Shown: positions 8,849 through 17,794 of the stretch, piece by piece
Layout of the letters: every line of letters starts with the position of its first letter
Position numbering within the stretch: position 1 is the first letter of the stretch
DNA from: Aquimarina brevivitae
Lineage (GTDB): Bacteria > Bacteroidota > Bacteroidia > Flavobacteriales > Flavobacteriaceae
Reading direction: 5' to 3'
Assembly: GCF_004216895.1 (NCBI RefSeq)
Contig: NZ_SGXE01000003.1
Location: forward strand, 62,001-126,000
Length of the DNA: 64,000 nucleotides
Notes under the pieces: generated by a model
The model's database searches: none
What the model was told of the DNA's origin: nothing
Seen by the model: only the letters and a program-made list of their open reading frames with translations
Translations under genes and position numbers: made by a program

Positions 8849-9988
8849 CTAAAGAGTTTCCTTAACTAAAATCGTTTCTAAGGCTTCAAAAAAGATGTTC
8901 AACTCTTTTTTTGTGATGGACAATGGGGGGAGAATTCGGATTAAGTTTTTATTAGCTGACCCTCCTGTAAATATATGATGTTCATAAATTAGGGTTTTTC
9001 TAAGTTCCTGAACCTCAAAATCAAACTCCAGACCTAGCATCAAGCCGCGTCCTTTTACTTTTTTTACTCCTGGTATATTTGCAGCTTTTTCCATACAATA
9101 TGCTCCCATTTTTAAAGCATTATGTACCAATTGCTCTTGTTCAATAACATCTAAAACAGCTATTCCTGCAGCACATGCCAGGTGGTTTCCACCAAAAGTT
9201 GTACCCAGTAAACCATATGAGGCCTCCAAATCCGGGGATATCAAAATACCACCTATAGGAAACCCATTACCCATTCCTTTAGCTATGGAAATAATATCTG
9301 GAGTTATTTGGTGATGTTGATGTGCAAAAAACTTGCCTGTTCTTCCATAACCCGATTGTACTTCATCCATAATGAACAATGCTCCGTATGTTTTGCAAAG
9401 CGTTTCTAAACCTTGAAAAAAAGCAGTACTACCTTGATCTAAACCACCAACTCCCTGTATGGGTTCAACAATTATGGCACAGACATCTCCTTTTTGGAGT
9501 TCTACCTCCACAAGGTCTAAATTGTTTAAAGGTAAAAAGGTAACCTTTTGCTGCTGATTTATCGGAGCATTGATATTTCTATTATCGGTTGTAGCCACTG
9601 CTGCTGAAGTTCTACCGTGAAAAGAATTTTTAAAAGAAATCACCCTGGATTTATCGGTTTTAAAAGAGGCGAGCTTAAGTGCATTTTCATTCGCCTCAGC
9701 GCCTGAATTACATAAAAACAGCTGATAATTATCATAACCCGATTGAACTCCCAATTTTATAGCTAGTTCTTTCTGTAGCTTGTTAATAACTGCATTAGAA
9801 TAAAACCCAATAGCGTCTAATTGTTTCTTGATTTTAGCTACATAATGTGGATGTGAGTGCCCTATAGAAATCACAGCGTGACCACCATATAAATCAAGAT
9901 ATTCCTCTCCATTTGCATCCACGACTTTACATCCCTTTGCACTTACCGGTTCTACAGTATATAGCGGATAAACGTCAAATAGTTTCAT
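8849..9988 (-). CDS. argD: Acetyl-/succinylornithine aminotransferase
   Basis: A PLP-dependent class III aminotransferase that makes N-acylornithine from the glutamate semialdehyde intermediate, using glutamate as amino donor. 379 residues. The PLP-binding Lys237 lies in IAKGMGNGFPIGG, the cofactor-contacting Asp208 in MDEVQSGYGRTG, and SGAEANENALKLA (95-107) binds the phosphate. Overlaps proC by 4 nt, indicating tight coupling. Family members often accept both acetyl- and succinylornithine, so the sequence alone does not settle the acyl group. Confidence 0.94.
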   Translation of the reverse strand: MKLFDVYPLYTVEPVSAKGCKVVDANGEEYLDLYGGHAVISIGHSHPHYVAKIKKQLDAIGFYSNAVINKLQKELAIKLGVQSGYDNYQLFLCNSGAEANENALKLASFKTDKSRVISFKNSFHGRTSAAVATTDNRNINAPINQQQKVTFLPLNNLDLVEVELQKGDVCAIIVEPIQGVGGLDQGSTAFFQGLETLCKTYGALFIMDEVQSGYGRTGKFFAHQHHQITPDIISIAKGMGNGFPIGGILISPDLEASYGLLGTTFGGNHLACAAGIAVLDVIEQEQLVHNALKMGAYCMEKAANIPGVKKVKGRGLMLGLEFDFEVQELRKTLIYEHHIFTGGSANKNLIRILPPLSITKKELNIFFEALETILVKETL

Positions 9989-10782
9989 GATTTTATAGTA
10001 TTAATTTTTTCATAAGAGGCCATCACCCCTTTAATTACTGAGGAACTTAAGCCTTGATGTTCCATCTCATTGAGTCCTGCAATGGTACATCCCTGCGGAG
10101 TCGTTACTTTATCGATTTCCATTTCGGGATGTGTACCATTTTCTGAAACTAAAGTAGCCGCTCCAATTGCGGTTTGAACTGCGATCAGTTGTGCCTCTTC
10201 AGGATGGAACCCCATTTGTATTCCACCTTGAATCATAGCCCGAAGAAACCTTAGAAAAAAAGCGATTCCGCTTGCCCCTAGCACAGTAGCTGCTTGGATT
10301 AATCGCTCTTCAATTACCAAGGTTTTTCCAATGGTATCAAAGATTTTGGATATCATAGGTAATGCTGGTGTTGCTGCTGCATTAGCGGCCATACAGGTCA
10401 TGGACAATTGCTTAGCTGCCCCTGTATTTGGCATCACCCGTACTACTTTTTGATTCGGTAACACCGCTTCAATCTCAGCAATAGCCACGCCAGTAACGGT
10501 AGAGATCACTACTTGATCCTCGGTGATTATCCCTTTGAGCTTTTGCAATACCGCATCGATTTGCTTGGGCTGCACACAAACAATAATCCATTTCACGTTT
10601 TTTACGGCAGGCTCGATCTCATCTTCTACAGGTATTTTATAGTGATCTTTTACAAAGGATAAATTGGTTTTGGATTTATCTACCACAGTAATTTGATCCT
10701 TTGAAAACAACTCACTTGCTAACAAACCAGCCAAGATTGATTTTCCTAGGTTACCACATCCTATGAGGGTTATCTTCTCCAT
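9985..10782 (-). CDS. proC: Pyrroline-5-carboxylate reductase
   Basis: Reduces pyrroline-5-carboxylate to proline with NAD(P)H. 265 residues, standard length. The N-terminal Rossmann motif GCGNLGKSIL (residues 8-17) is clear, and the C-terminal helical dimerisation domain carries the family pattern around VTTPQGCTIAGLNEME (residues 226-241). It sits inside the arginine operon, separated from argC by one nucleotide and overlapping argD by 4 nt. This placement links proline and arginine production; the proA/proB genes are not in the window. Confidence 0.94.
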   Translation of the reverse strand: MEKITLIGCGNLGKSILAGLLASELFSKDQITVVDKSKTNLSFVKDHYKIPVEDEIEPAVKNVKWIIVCVQPKQIDAVLQKLKGIITEDQVVISTVTGVAIAEIEAVLPNQKVVRVMPNTGAAKQLSMTCMAANAAATPALPMISKIFDTIGKTLVIEERLIQAATVLGASGIAFFLRFLRAMIQGGIQMGFHPEEAQLIAVQTAIGAATLVSENGTHPEMEIDKVTTPQGCTIAGLNEMEHQGLSSSVIKGVMASYEKINTIKS

Positions 10783-10783
10783 A

Positions 10784-11761
10784 TTAAAATGCGTTTCCTT
10801 TTAATTGTAAACCTGTATACTCTTCGATACCACACATCAAATTCATATTTTGCACTGCCTGTCCGGACGCCCCTTTGATCAGGTTATCAATAATCGATGT
10901 AACCACTAACATATCTTTCTTTTTAGTGATATGAAGAATACATTTGTTCGTATTAATCACCTGTTTTAAATGGATTTCTTGATTTGAAATTAAGGTAAAA
11001 GATGAGTCCTTATAAAATTGCTTATATAAAGCTATTGCTTGTTCATCAGAACCGTCAAACTTGGTATATACTGAAGCATAAATACCCTTACTAAAATTAC
11101 CTCTATTCGGAACAAAGTATATGGAAGGAATGTCTTTTTCTTGTAACTCCTCTAAGCTTTGACCTATTTCATCTAAGTGCTGATGTTCAAATACTTTATA
11201 ACTCGAAAAATTATTATCACGCCAACTAAAATGCGTGGTATCACTTGGTAAAACTCCTGCACCGGTACTCCCTGTAGTGGCATTGATATGAATACTATTT
11301 TGCAACATATTTTCTTTGGCTAACGGTAAAAGCGCTAGCTGAATTGCCGTAGCAAAACACCCAGGATTAGCAATATTTTTAGCTTTGCTAATGCTATTTT
11401 TATGTAGTTCTGGTAGTCCATAAATAAAACTTCGCTCTTTAAACCAAGATTCCTTTTGTAGTCTAAAATCATTACTAAGATCTATAACCTTTGTCCCCGA
11501 ACTAAAGTCGTGGGTATTTAAAAATGTTTTAGACTTGCCATGACCAAGGCAAAGGAATACTACATCCACAGCTGGATTTATACGATCTGTGAACAGCAAT
11601 GTAGTTTCTCCCAAAAGATCTTGATGTTGATGAGTAACCGCTTTGCCAGAATTGGTAGTACTGTAGATGAAATCTATGCTCACCTGAGGGTGATGTACTA
11701 AAATTCTGATTAATTCACCGGCCGTATATCCAGAACCTCCTACTATACCTACTTTAATCAT
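10784..11761 (-). CDS. argC: N-acyl-gamma-glutamyl-phosphate reductase
   Basis: NADPH-dependent reduction of N-acylglutamyl phosphate to the semialdehyde, third step of arginine synthesis. 325 residues. The Rossmann motif GIVGGSGYTAGELIR (5-19) and the active-site signature NPGCFATAIQLAL with Cys135 are present; the conserved His in the GNFSKGIY region is replaced in the alignment by a nearby polar stretch, so I do not assign it. Overlaps argG by 4 nt. Belongs to the bacterial type 1 family; the acyl group is probably succinyl, by context. Confidence 0.94.
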   Translation of the reverse strand: MIKVGIVGGSGYTAGELIRILVHHPQVSIDFIYSTTNSGKAVTHQHQDLLGETTLLFTDRINPAVDVVFLCLGHGKSKTFLNTHDFSSGTKVIDLSNDFRLQKESWFKERSFIYGLPELHKNSISKAKNIANPGCFATAIQLALLPLAKENMLQNSIHINATTGSTGAGVLPSDTTHFSWRDNNFSSYKVFEHQHLDEIGQSLEELQEKDIPSIYFVPNRGNFSKGIYASVYTKFDGSDEQAIALYKQFYKDSSFTLISNQEIHLKQVINTNKCILHITKKKDMLVVTSIIDNLIKGASGQAVQNMNLMCGIEEYTGLQLKGNAF

Positions 11762-12948
11762 ACTTTTTCGGAGTTTATATTATGATAAATTTTATTGGCA
11801 TTACCATAGATTTTGATAAATCCTTTGGCATCTTCTGCTGTCCAGTTATTGTTCATTTCGCCGTATTGACCAAAATCAGATTTCATCAAATCATATGCTG
11901 ATTCAACTCCTTGTAAAATGAAGTGATACGGTTTTAGTTTTACCGTTACTTCTCCTGTTACATTTTTTTGGGTGTCCGTTAAAAATGCTTCTATATTTCG
12001 CATTACGGGATCCAAATAATTGCCTTCATGCAATAGCATACCATACCAATTGGCTAATTGTTCTTTCCAATATTGTTGCCATTTGGTTAGGACATGTTTT
12101 TCCAATAAATGATGTGCTTTAATAATAATTAGTGGTGCTGCAGCTTCAAATCCTACTCTACCTTTGATACCAATAATTGTATCTCCCACATGGATATCTC
12201 TTCCGATAGCAAATGCACTTGCTAGTTTTTCCAGATATTGAATATTCGTAACAGGGTCATTTTTTAGAGCATTTATTCCAATTAATTCGCCTTTTTCAAA
12301 ATGAAGAACAACCTCTTCATCTTCCGATTTTTGAAGTTGACTTGGAAATGCTTCCTCTGGTAATGGGTTTTGAGAAGTAAGGGTCTCCTTGCCACCAACA
12401 CTGGTACCCCAAATCCCCTTATTGATTGAATATTGTGCTTTTTCCCAACTGTAATTCACACCGTATTGTTTTAGATAATCGACTTCTTGTTCTCTGGATA
12501 ATCTTAAATCTCTAATGGGTGTAAGAATTTCAATTTCCGGAGCTAAGGTTTGAAAAATTACATCAAATCGTATTTGATCGTTACCCGCTCCAGTGCTTCC
12601 GTGCGCAATATATTTGGCTCCAATTTCTTTCGCATAATTGATTACTTCAATCGCCTGAAAAATTCTTTCGGCACTTACCGATAACGGGTAAGTATTATTT
12701 TTAAGCACATTTCCAAAAACGAGATACTTGATTGCTTTTTGGTAAAAGGTTTCTAAAATGGTCTTGTTGACATGAGCACTACTCCCTAATTCCAGCGCTC
12801 TTTTCTCAGTGTCTTCAAGTTCTGCCTCAGAAAAACCACCGGTATTCACCAATATTGTATATACTTCTAATTGCCTTTCGTGTTTCAAATATTTTACACA
12901 AAATGAGGTATCTAAACCACCGCTATATGCTAGGACAACTTTATCCAT
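11758..12948 (-). CDS. argG: Argininosuccinate synthase
   Basis: Condenses citrulline and aspartate with ATP to argininosuccinate. 396 residues, full length. The PP-loop ATP-binding motif AYSGGLDTS (residues 7-15) opens the protein and GSTGAGNDQIRFD carries citrulline/aspartate contacts. The start codon lies inside the preceding GNAT gene (19-nt overlap), so translation is probably coupled. Second gene of the operon. High confidence. Confidence 0.96.
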   Translation of the reverse strand: MDKVVLAYSGGLDTSFCVKYLKHERQLEVYTILVNTGGFSEAELEDTEKRALELGSSAHVNKTILETFYQKAIKYLVFGNVLKNNTYPLSVSAERIFQAIEVINYAKEIGAKYIAHGSTGAGNDQIRFDVIFQTLAPEIEILTPIRDLRLSREQEVDYLKQYGVNYSWEKAQYSINKGIWGTSVGGKETLTSQNPLPEEAFPSQLQKSEDEEVVLHFEKGELIGINALKNDPVTNIQYLEKLASAFAIGRDIHVGDTIIGIKGRVGFEAAAPLIIIKAHHLLEKHVLTKWQQYWKEQLANWYGMLLHEGNYLDPVMRNIEAFLTDTQKNVTGEVTVKLKPYHFILQGVESAYDLMKSDFGQYGEMNNNWTAEDAKGFIKIYGNANKIYHNINSEKV

Positions 12949-13577
12949 AATGCTAATTGTTTGTTTGCTAAAAGCATTGACTGCTTTATTTTTTTTAATC
13001 GTTTTAAAACTTTTTCGTCAAACCATTTCTGTTTTTTCTTTACCTGTTTGGCCGGATCATACAGCATACCTGTACACAAGCACATTTTATGCTCTTTTGC
13101 GGTTAAGATTGCATAATTAGGACAGGTTTTACAACCACCCCAAAAATTAGGGTCATCCGTTAGCTCAGAAAATGTTACCGGTTTATATCCTAATTCTGAA
13201 TTGATCTTCATCACGGCCAATCCTGTGGTAATACCAAATATTTTGGAAGTCGGATACTTCTTTAAAGAATAATTGAAGGTAAACTCTTTGATTTGTTTTG
13301 CTAACCCCATATTTCTAAAATCGGGATGAACTATCAAACCGGAGTGTGCAACAAACTTATCGTGACCCCATACCTCGATGTAACAAAATCCGGCAAATCT
13401 ATTGCCTTGAACGGCGATTACGGCATTTCGGTTTTGCATTTTGGTTTTAATATATTCGGGAGTTCTTTTGGCTATACCCGTTCCGCGGACTCTCGCTGAT
13501 TCATCAATGACCTCGCAAATTTCCTCTGCAAATTCAAAGTGGCTATCGTCTGCTATGAAAATTTCAACTTTACTCAT
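12930..13577 (-). CDS. GNAT acyltransferase heading the arginine operon; candidate N-acylglutamate synthase
   Basis: A 215-residue GNAT-fold protein. The acyl-CoA pyrophosphate loop is RNMGLAKQI (residues 88-96), preceded by the beta-4 strand GLIVHPDF. An extra C-terminal region carries Cys149, Cys152, Cys166 and Cys168 (CKTC and CLC), a spacing that fits a bound metal, followed by a basic tail. It is the first gene of the arginine operon and overlaps argG. No other argA or argJ gene is in the operon, so it is the natural candidate for the first step: making N-acetyl- or, given the SOTCase-like argF', N-succinylglutamate. That role is inference; the fold and location are seen directly. Confidence 0.75.
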   Translation of the reverse strand: MSKVEIFIADDSHFEFAEEICEVIDESARVRGTGIAKRTPEYIKTKMQNRNAVIAVQGNRFAGFCYIEVWGHDKFVAHSGLIVHPDFRNMGLAKQIKEFTFNYSLKKYPTSKIFGITTGLAVMKINSELGYKPVTFSELTDDPNFWGGCKTCPNYAILTAKEHKMCLCTGMLYDPAKQVKKKQKWFDEKVLKRLKKIKQSMLLANKQLALWIKLS

Positions 13578-13633
13578 ATCTATATGATGCCTTATTAAAA
13601 AATAAAATGGATGTTAGTCCTGAACCCTAACAG

Positions 13634-13736
13634 AACAAAATAAATAGTGATATGCTACCTCTCTTTAGGTATCACATCTTGTAACTCTTAAATAAACTTA
13701 GGTTTTTCACTCGGGGAAGCAGGACGCACCTACTTC
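13634..13736 (-). promoter_or_regulatory. Possible attenuator structures of the arginine operon
   Basis: Two hairpins lie between the candidate arg leader ORF and the first arg gene. The first (13716-13736) pairs GAAGTAGG with CCTGCTTC on the minus strand, one G-U pair included. The second pairs GTGA/TCAC and TACCT/AGGTA (13647-13675, with a 5-nt bulge) and is followed by a U-rich tail (13634-13646), so it resembles a terminator. The segment TAGGT in the first hairpin can also pair with ACCTA at the foot of the second. Pairing is shorter than in the ilv leader, so attenuation here is only a possibility. Confidence 0.4.
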
Positions 13737-13745
13737 AATAAAAAG

Positions 13746-13853
13746 TTAGACCCCCAAGGGGCGACGAAAACAACGAGCAGGAGTATTTTCAATACAAAAA
13801 ACATTCAAGAACTGAATGTTATTACTTACATAAGATAAATTTGCTGTTTCCAT
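13746..13853 (-). CDS. Candidate arginine leader peptide
   Basis: A 35-codon ORF starting with ATG about 275 nt upstream of the first arginine gene, not overlapping any other gene. Near its end, residues 27-31 read R-C-F-R-R, encoded CGT-TGT-TTT-CGT-CGC, followed by PLGV and a stop. Clustered Arg codons just before possible RNA hairpins are what an arginine-sensing leader would show. Only three Arg codons are present and the downstream pairing is modest, so this may be a chance ORF. Confidence 0.4.
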   Translation of the reverse strand: METANLSYVSNNIQFLNVFCIENTPARCFRRPLGV

Positions 13854-14030
13854 AATAGTGTAACTCTAAATCGTCGGCCGTAGCCCCTTTCGTTAACTAA
13901 CACTGCAATATTACGGAAAAATTAATAACTACAACGCATAGATCATCAAAACTTATTGATTTTTATATAATTATCAGATGAGCCTCTATTTATTGAATAT
14001 ACTATAGGAAAGAAGAATAAAAAAACATAA

Positions 14031-14060
14031 AAAAAGGCAATTTATCAAAATCGCCTTTAA
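14031..14060 (-). terminator. Intrinsic terminator after the beta-barrel protein gene
   Basis: On the minus strand AAAGGCGATTT pairs with AAATTGCCTTT around a 4-nt loop (one G-U pair), followed by a run of T. It lies about 25 nt after the stop codon of the outer-membrane protein gene. Confidence 0.8.
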
Positions 14061-14082
14061 AGAATGTAAAACTAAATTATTA

Positions 14083-14634
14083 TTAATTACCACCAATTGT
14101 AAATAATAATCCAATGTTAAAGGAGATATCACTTACAGATGCTTCGCCAGTTTTACCAGCATTTAAATAAGCTGCATTCATATTCAATACACCATATTTA
14201 AATCCTAGAGCAGGACGAAATGCAAAATTAGAAGTACTTGCCGTAACATTACCAGAAGCACCTTCTACCTCTATAGCACCGATGGAGGCAAGACCTAATC
14301 CTAATCCCGCATAAGGTCGAAATCCTTGTTCTTTAAAGAAATACCTACCATTTGCCAAATAAGATGCAATCACAACATTACCAATAGAACCAGTCATACC
14401 GTCCTCAGAAATATCAGCTCCCACTAACACATCGGCGGAATATAGAAAAGTTACATCAATCTGTTCATTTACTCCATAGCCTAGCTCCAAGTAAGCAGAT
14501 ATACCACCATCGGTAAAATCCGCAATATCTCCGGCAGGCACTGCATATCCTGCTCCAAATCCTATTTTAAATTGAGCGTTAGCTGTTGTAATGCCTAACA
14601 GGGCAATTGCAAATACAAGTACTGTTTTTTTCAT
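14083..14634 (-). CDS. Outer-membrane beta-barrel protein
   Basis: A 183-residue exported protein. Signal peptide of about 20 residues ending in ATANA-like ANAQF, then alternating hydrophobic/polar strands with many Gly and aromatic residues (KIGFGAGYAVPAG, YLELGYG, PYAGLGLGLASIG, RPALGFKYGV) ending in a terminal strand, the pattern of an 8-stranded OmpX/OmpA-type barrel. Specific role unknown. It is monocistronic: a terminator follows it, and the ilvA 3' end lies 137 nt upstream on the same strand. Confidence 0.82.
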   Translation of the reverse strand: MKKTVLVFAIALLGITTANAQFKIGFGAGYAVPAGDIADFTDGGISAYLELGYGVNEQIDVTFLYSADVLVGADISEDGMTGSIGNVVIASYLANGRYFFKEQGFRPYAGLGLGLASIGAIEVEGASGNVTASTSNFAFRPALGFKYGVLNMNAAYLNAGKTGEASVSDISFNIGLLFTIGGN

Positions 14635-14717
14635 AATAGATTTAAGGTTTATCGTTTAAGGACAACAATATACGATTAAAAACAATACATTAACATTAAG
14701 TTAACAAAATAATTTAT

Positions 14718-14732
14718 CTTAGCCTGGCTAAG
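14718..14732 (-). terminator. Weak terminator-like hairpin after ilvA
   Basis: CTTAGC pairs with GCTAAG around a 3-nt loop, followed on the minus strand by ATAAATTATTTTG. It is in the right place to end the ilv operon, about 40 nt past the ilvA stop, but the T tract is interrupted. Confidence 0.45.
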
Positions 14733-14771
14733 CTGTAACTGAAAAGCAATTGGTATGGAATTGTTTGCTAA

Positions 14772-16037
14772 TTAGATCAAAAATTGAAATAAATCCGGTT
14801 TGTCATTTAGGTAGTCTCCAAAAAAATTGTAGGCCTTCATTCTTTCAATAAGCGGTTTAAGGTCCTTTTGATCCTTAAGCTCGATGCCGACCACGGCCGG
14901 TCCATTTTCTCTACTGGATTTTTTGGAGTACTCAAAATGGGTGATATCATCATCAGGACCCAATACTTGACCCACGAATTGTTTTAGAGCACCGGCACGT
15001 TGTGGAAATCGCACAATAAAGTAATGTTTGAGATCAGCGTAAAGGAGAGCTCTTTCTTTGATTTCTGCAGTTCGGGTAATATCATTATTACTCCCACTTA
15101 CAATGCATACTACATTTTTGCCTTTGATTTGTTCTTTATAGAATTCTAGGGCTGCTAATGTTAATGCACCTGCGGGTTCAACAACAATAGCATCTCTATT
15201 GTAAAGGTCCAAAATCGTTTGACAAACCCAACCCTCGGGAATTGTAAATACATCTGTCAAATGATTTTTACATATTTCAAAATTAAGATCGCCAACTTTT
15301 TGAACTGCCGCGCCGTCGATAAACTTATCGATGTTAAAGATTTCTGTGTTTTTATTATTTTGAATAGAAGTTAACATCGAAGGTGCACCTTCTGGCTCCA
15401 CTCCAATAATTTTAGTGTTAGGTGAAAGTGCTTTGAGTGCTCCGCACAACCCAGAGGCTAATCCTCCACCACCAATGGCTACAAACACATAATCTATAGG
15501 CACATCGACTTGTTTAAAAATTTCGAGGCCAATGGTCCCCTGGCCTTCTATGGTTTTGGGATCGTCAAAGGGGTGTACAAATGTTTTATGCTCGGCAGCA
15601 CATACTTTCATTGCAGCCTTGTAGGAGTCATCAAAGGTATCCCCTTGTAAGATAATGTCAACAAAGTCGCCACCAAACATCTTGGTCTGATCAACTTTTT
15701 GCCTAGGAGTCACCGAAGGCATATAAATGGTTCCTTTGATCTTTAATTGGCTACACGCAAATGCTACTCCCTGAGCGTGATTACCGGCACTGGCGCAAAC
15801 CACCCCATTCTTAAGTTGTTCCGGAGATAAGGACGCTATTTTGTTATAAGCTCCTCTTATTTTGTATGAGCGGACACGTTGTAGATCCTCTCGCTTCAGT
15901 AAAACATTTGCCTCATATTTTTTAGAATACCGAATACTTTCCATCAATGGCGTTACCATCGCTACTTTTTTTATCGTAGTAGCTGCGTTTTGTATGGCTT
16001 CTAAGGAAGGGAAATATGTGGTGACCGTCGTACTCAT
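14772..16037 (-). CDS. ilvA: Threonine dehydratase (biosynthetic)
   Basis: PLP enzyme that deaminates threonine to 2-oxobutanoate, the committed step to isoleucine. 421 residues. The PLP lysine is Lys59 in SYKIRGAYNK, and the phosphate-binding Gly loop GGGGLASG lies around residue 193. A C-terminal regulatory segment (about 330-421) resembles a single ACT-like domain, shorter than the two-domain E. coli form and usual in this phylum, so feedback by isoleucine is plausible. Last gene of the ilv operon, separated from ilvC by 163 nt holding a large inverted repeat. Confidence 0.93.
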   Translation of the reverse strand: MSTTVTTYFPSLEAIQNAATTIKKVAMVTPLMESIRYSKKYEANVLLKREDLQRVRSYKIRGAYNKIASLSPEQLKNGVVCASAGNHAQGVAFACSQLKIKGTIYMPSVTPRQKVDQTKMFGGDFVDIILQGDTFDDSYKAAMKVCAAEHKTFVHPFDDPKTIEGQGTIGLEIFKQVDVPIDYVFVAIGGGGLASGLCGALKALSPNTKIIGVEPEGAPSMLTSIQNNKNTEIFNIDKFIDGAAVQKVGDLNFEICKNHLTDVFTIPEGWVCQTILDLYNRDAIVVEPAGALTLAALEFYKEQIKGKNVVCIVSGSNNDITRTAEIKERALLYADLKHYFIVRFPQRAGALKQFVGQVLGPDDDITHFEYSKKSSRENGPAVVGIELKDQKDLKPLIERMKAYNFFGDYLNDKPDLFQFLI

Positions 16038-16069
16038 AAATTCATTCTAATTCTGTGTATTGCATTTGT

Positions 16070-16124
16070 AGGAACGCTGCTTTTGTGGGTTGCTTGTCTG
16101 TTGGCTCCCCACAAAAGCGTTCCT
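16070..16124. repeat. Long intergenic inverted repeat between ilvC and ilvA
   Basis: The right arm CCCACAAAAGCGTTCCT (16108-16124) is the exact reverse complement of the left arm (16070-16089) except for a 3-nt bulge (TGC) in the left arm. The loop is 18 nt. No T tract follows on either strand, so it is not a standard terminator. It could be an intergenic palindromic repeat family member, an mRNA-stabilising hairpin inside the ilvC-ilvA transcript, or a processing site. Confidence 0.85.
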
Positions 16125-16200
16125 AAAACAGGTTAACTCATCAAAATCCACACAATACACATTCAAAAAATTTCGATGACCTGCTATACATTCATTAACT

Positions 16201-17736
16201 TTAAGAAACTGCCTGTGCTACTATTGGTTTCATCGCTTTCATAGAAGCTCTTAATTTGGCACCAACCTTTTCAACCGGATGATTTCGTAACTGTGAATTC
16301 ACCGTGATTAATTCTTCGTTTGATACCGATTGGTTGGTTACAGAATGAAAAGCTTTTCCAATTACATCAACATCTACTTTTTTCATAAAATCACTCAATA
16401 AAGGCTTACAGGCGTGATCAAATAAGTAGCATCCATACTCTGCGGTATCTGATATAACTCTATTCATTTCATATAACTTTTTGCGTGCAATGGTATTCGC
16501 AATTAATGGAGTTTCGTGTAAAGACTCGTAGTACGCCGACTCTTCAATAATTCCGGATTCCGTCATAGACTCAAAAGCAAGCTCTACACCCGCTCTCACC
16601 ATAGCAATCATTAGCACTCCCTTATCATAAAATTCTTGTTCTGTAATATTTTCTTTACTTGGAGGTGTTTTTTCAAATGCCGTTTCTGCAGTTGCAGCTC
16701 TCCATTTAAGAAGATTTTCATCGTCTGCCGCCCAATCTTCCATCATGGTTTTAGAAAAATGACCTGTCATGATATCGTCCATATGTTTTCTAAATAGTGG
16801 TCGCATGATGTCTTTTAATTCTTCAGAAAGATAATATGCCTTTATCTTTGAAACGTTAGGAAGGCGATCCATCATATTGGTGATCCCTCCATATTTCATA
16901 CCTTCAGTAATGGTTTCCCACCCAAATTGAATAAGTTTGGAGGCATAAGCTGGATCAATACCCTTTTTGACCATTTTATCAAAACACAAAATCGAACCTG
17001 TTTGCAGCAAACCACAAAGTATGGTTTGTTCTCCCATAAGGTCTGACTTTACTTCAGCTACAAAAGAAGACTCCAGTACCCCGGCACGATCACCACCTGT
17101 TGCTACCGCATATGCTTTGGCTTGTTCAAAACCAATGCCTTGCGGATCATTCTCTGGATGGACAGCGATCAACGTAGGGACTCCGAACCCGCGCTTATAC
17201 TCCTCTCGCACCTCTGAACCAGGACATTTTGGCGCCACCATAATCACGGTTAAATCTTTGCGAATTTGCATGCCTTCTTCCACAATATTAAAACCATGCG
17301 AATAGGACAGTGTCGCTCCTTTTTTCATTAACGGCATAACCGTTTCCACAACCTGAGTATGCTGTTTATCTGGTGTTAAATTAATCACCACATCTGCTGT
17401 AGGAATCAACTCTTCATAGGTACCTACTGTAAAATTATTATCAGTTGCGTTTTTAAAGGATTGTCGTTGTTCTTTTATAGCAGCCGCTCGTAAAGCATAA
17501 CCTATTTGTAAGCCAGAGTCTCTCATATTTAATCCTTGGTTTAATCCCTGGGCTCCACATCCTACTATTACAATTTTTTTCCCTTTGAGAGCGCTTACGC
17601 CTTCCGAGAACTCTGAAGCCTCCATAAATCGACATTTACCCAATTGGGTCAACTTTTCACGCAAGGATAAGGTGTTAAAATAGTTCGTTCGTTTTTGGTT
17701 TTCAGTTTTTTTTGCCGTTGGTGCTGTAGTTATCAT
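16201..17736 (-). CDS. ilvC: Ketol-acid reductoisomerase, class II
   Basis: NADPH- and Mg-dependent isomerisation/reduction of acetolactate or acetohydroxybutyrate, second common step to valine and isoleucine. 511 residues with the duplicated C-terminal knotted domain, i.e. the long class II form like that of E. coli. NADPH loop [17 protein letters not shown] (59-75). Compared with the E. coli enzyme it has a short polar N-terminal extension of about 17 residues before [12 protein letters not shown]; a later start is possible but no good alternative Met lies there. High confidence in function. Confidence 0.95.
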   Translation of the reverse strand: MITTAPTAKKTENQKRTNYFNTLSLREKLTQLGKCRFMEASEFSEGVSALKGKKIVIVGCGAQGLNQGLNMRDSGLQIGYALRAAAIKEQRQSFKNATDNNFTVGTYEELIPTADVVINLTPDKQHTQVVETVMPLMKKGATLSYSHGFNIVEEGMQIRKDLTVIMVAPKCPGSEVREEYKRGFGVPTLIAVHPENDPQGIGFEQAKAYAVATGGDRAGVLESSFVAEVKSDLMGEQTILCGLLQTGSILCFDKMVKKGIDPAYASKLIQFGWETITEGMKYGGITNMMDRLPNVSKIKAYYLSEELKDIMRPLFRKHMDDIMTGHFSKTMMEDWAADDENLLKWRAATAETAFEKTPPSKENITEQEFYDKGVLMIAMVRAGVELAFESMTESGIIEESAYYESLHETPLIANTIARKKLYEMNRVISDTAEYGCYLFDHACKPLLSDFMKKVDVDVIGKAFHSVTNQSVSNEELITVNSQLRNHPVEKVGAKLRASMKAMKPIVAQAVS

Positions 17737-17794
17737 TGCATTTATTTTTTTTAAATATTGTACACTTTTATTTTTTACACTTCTTTATACTTCT

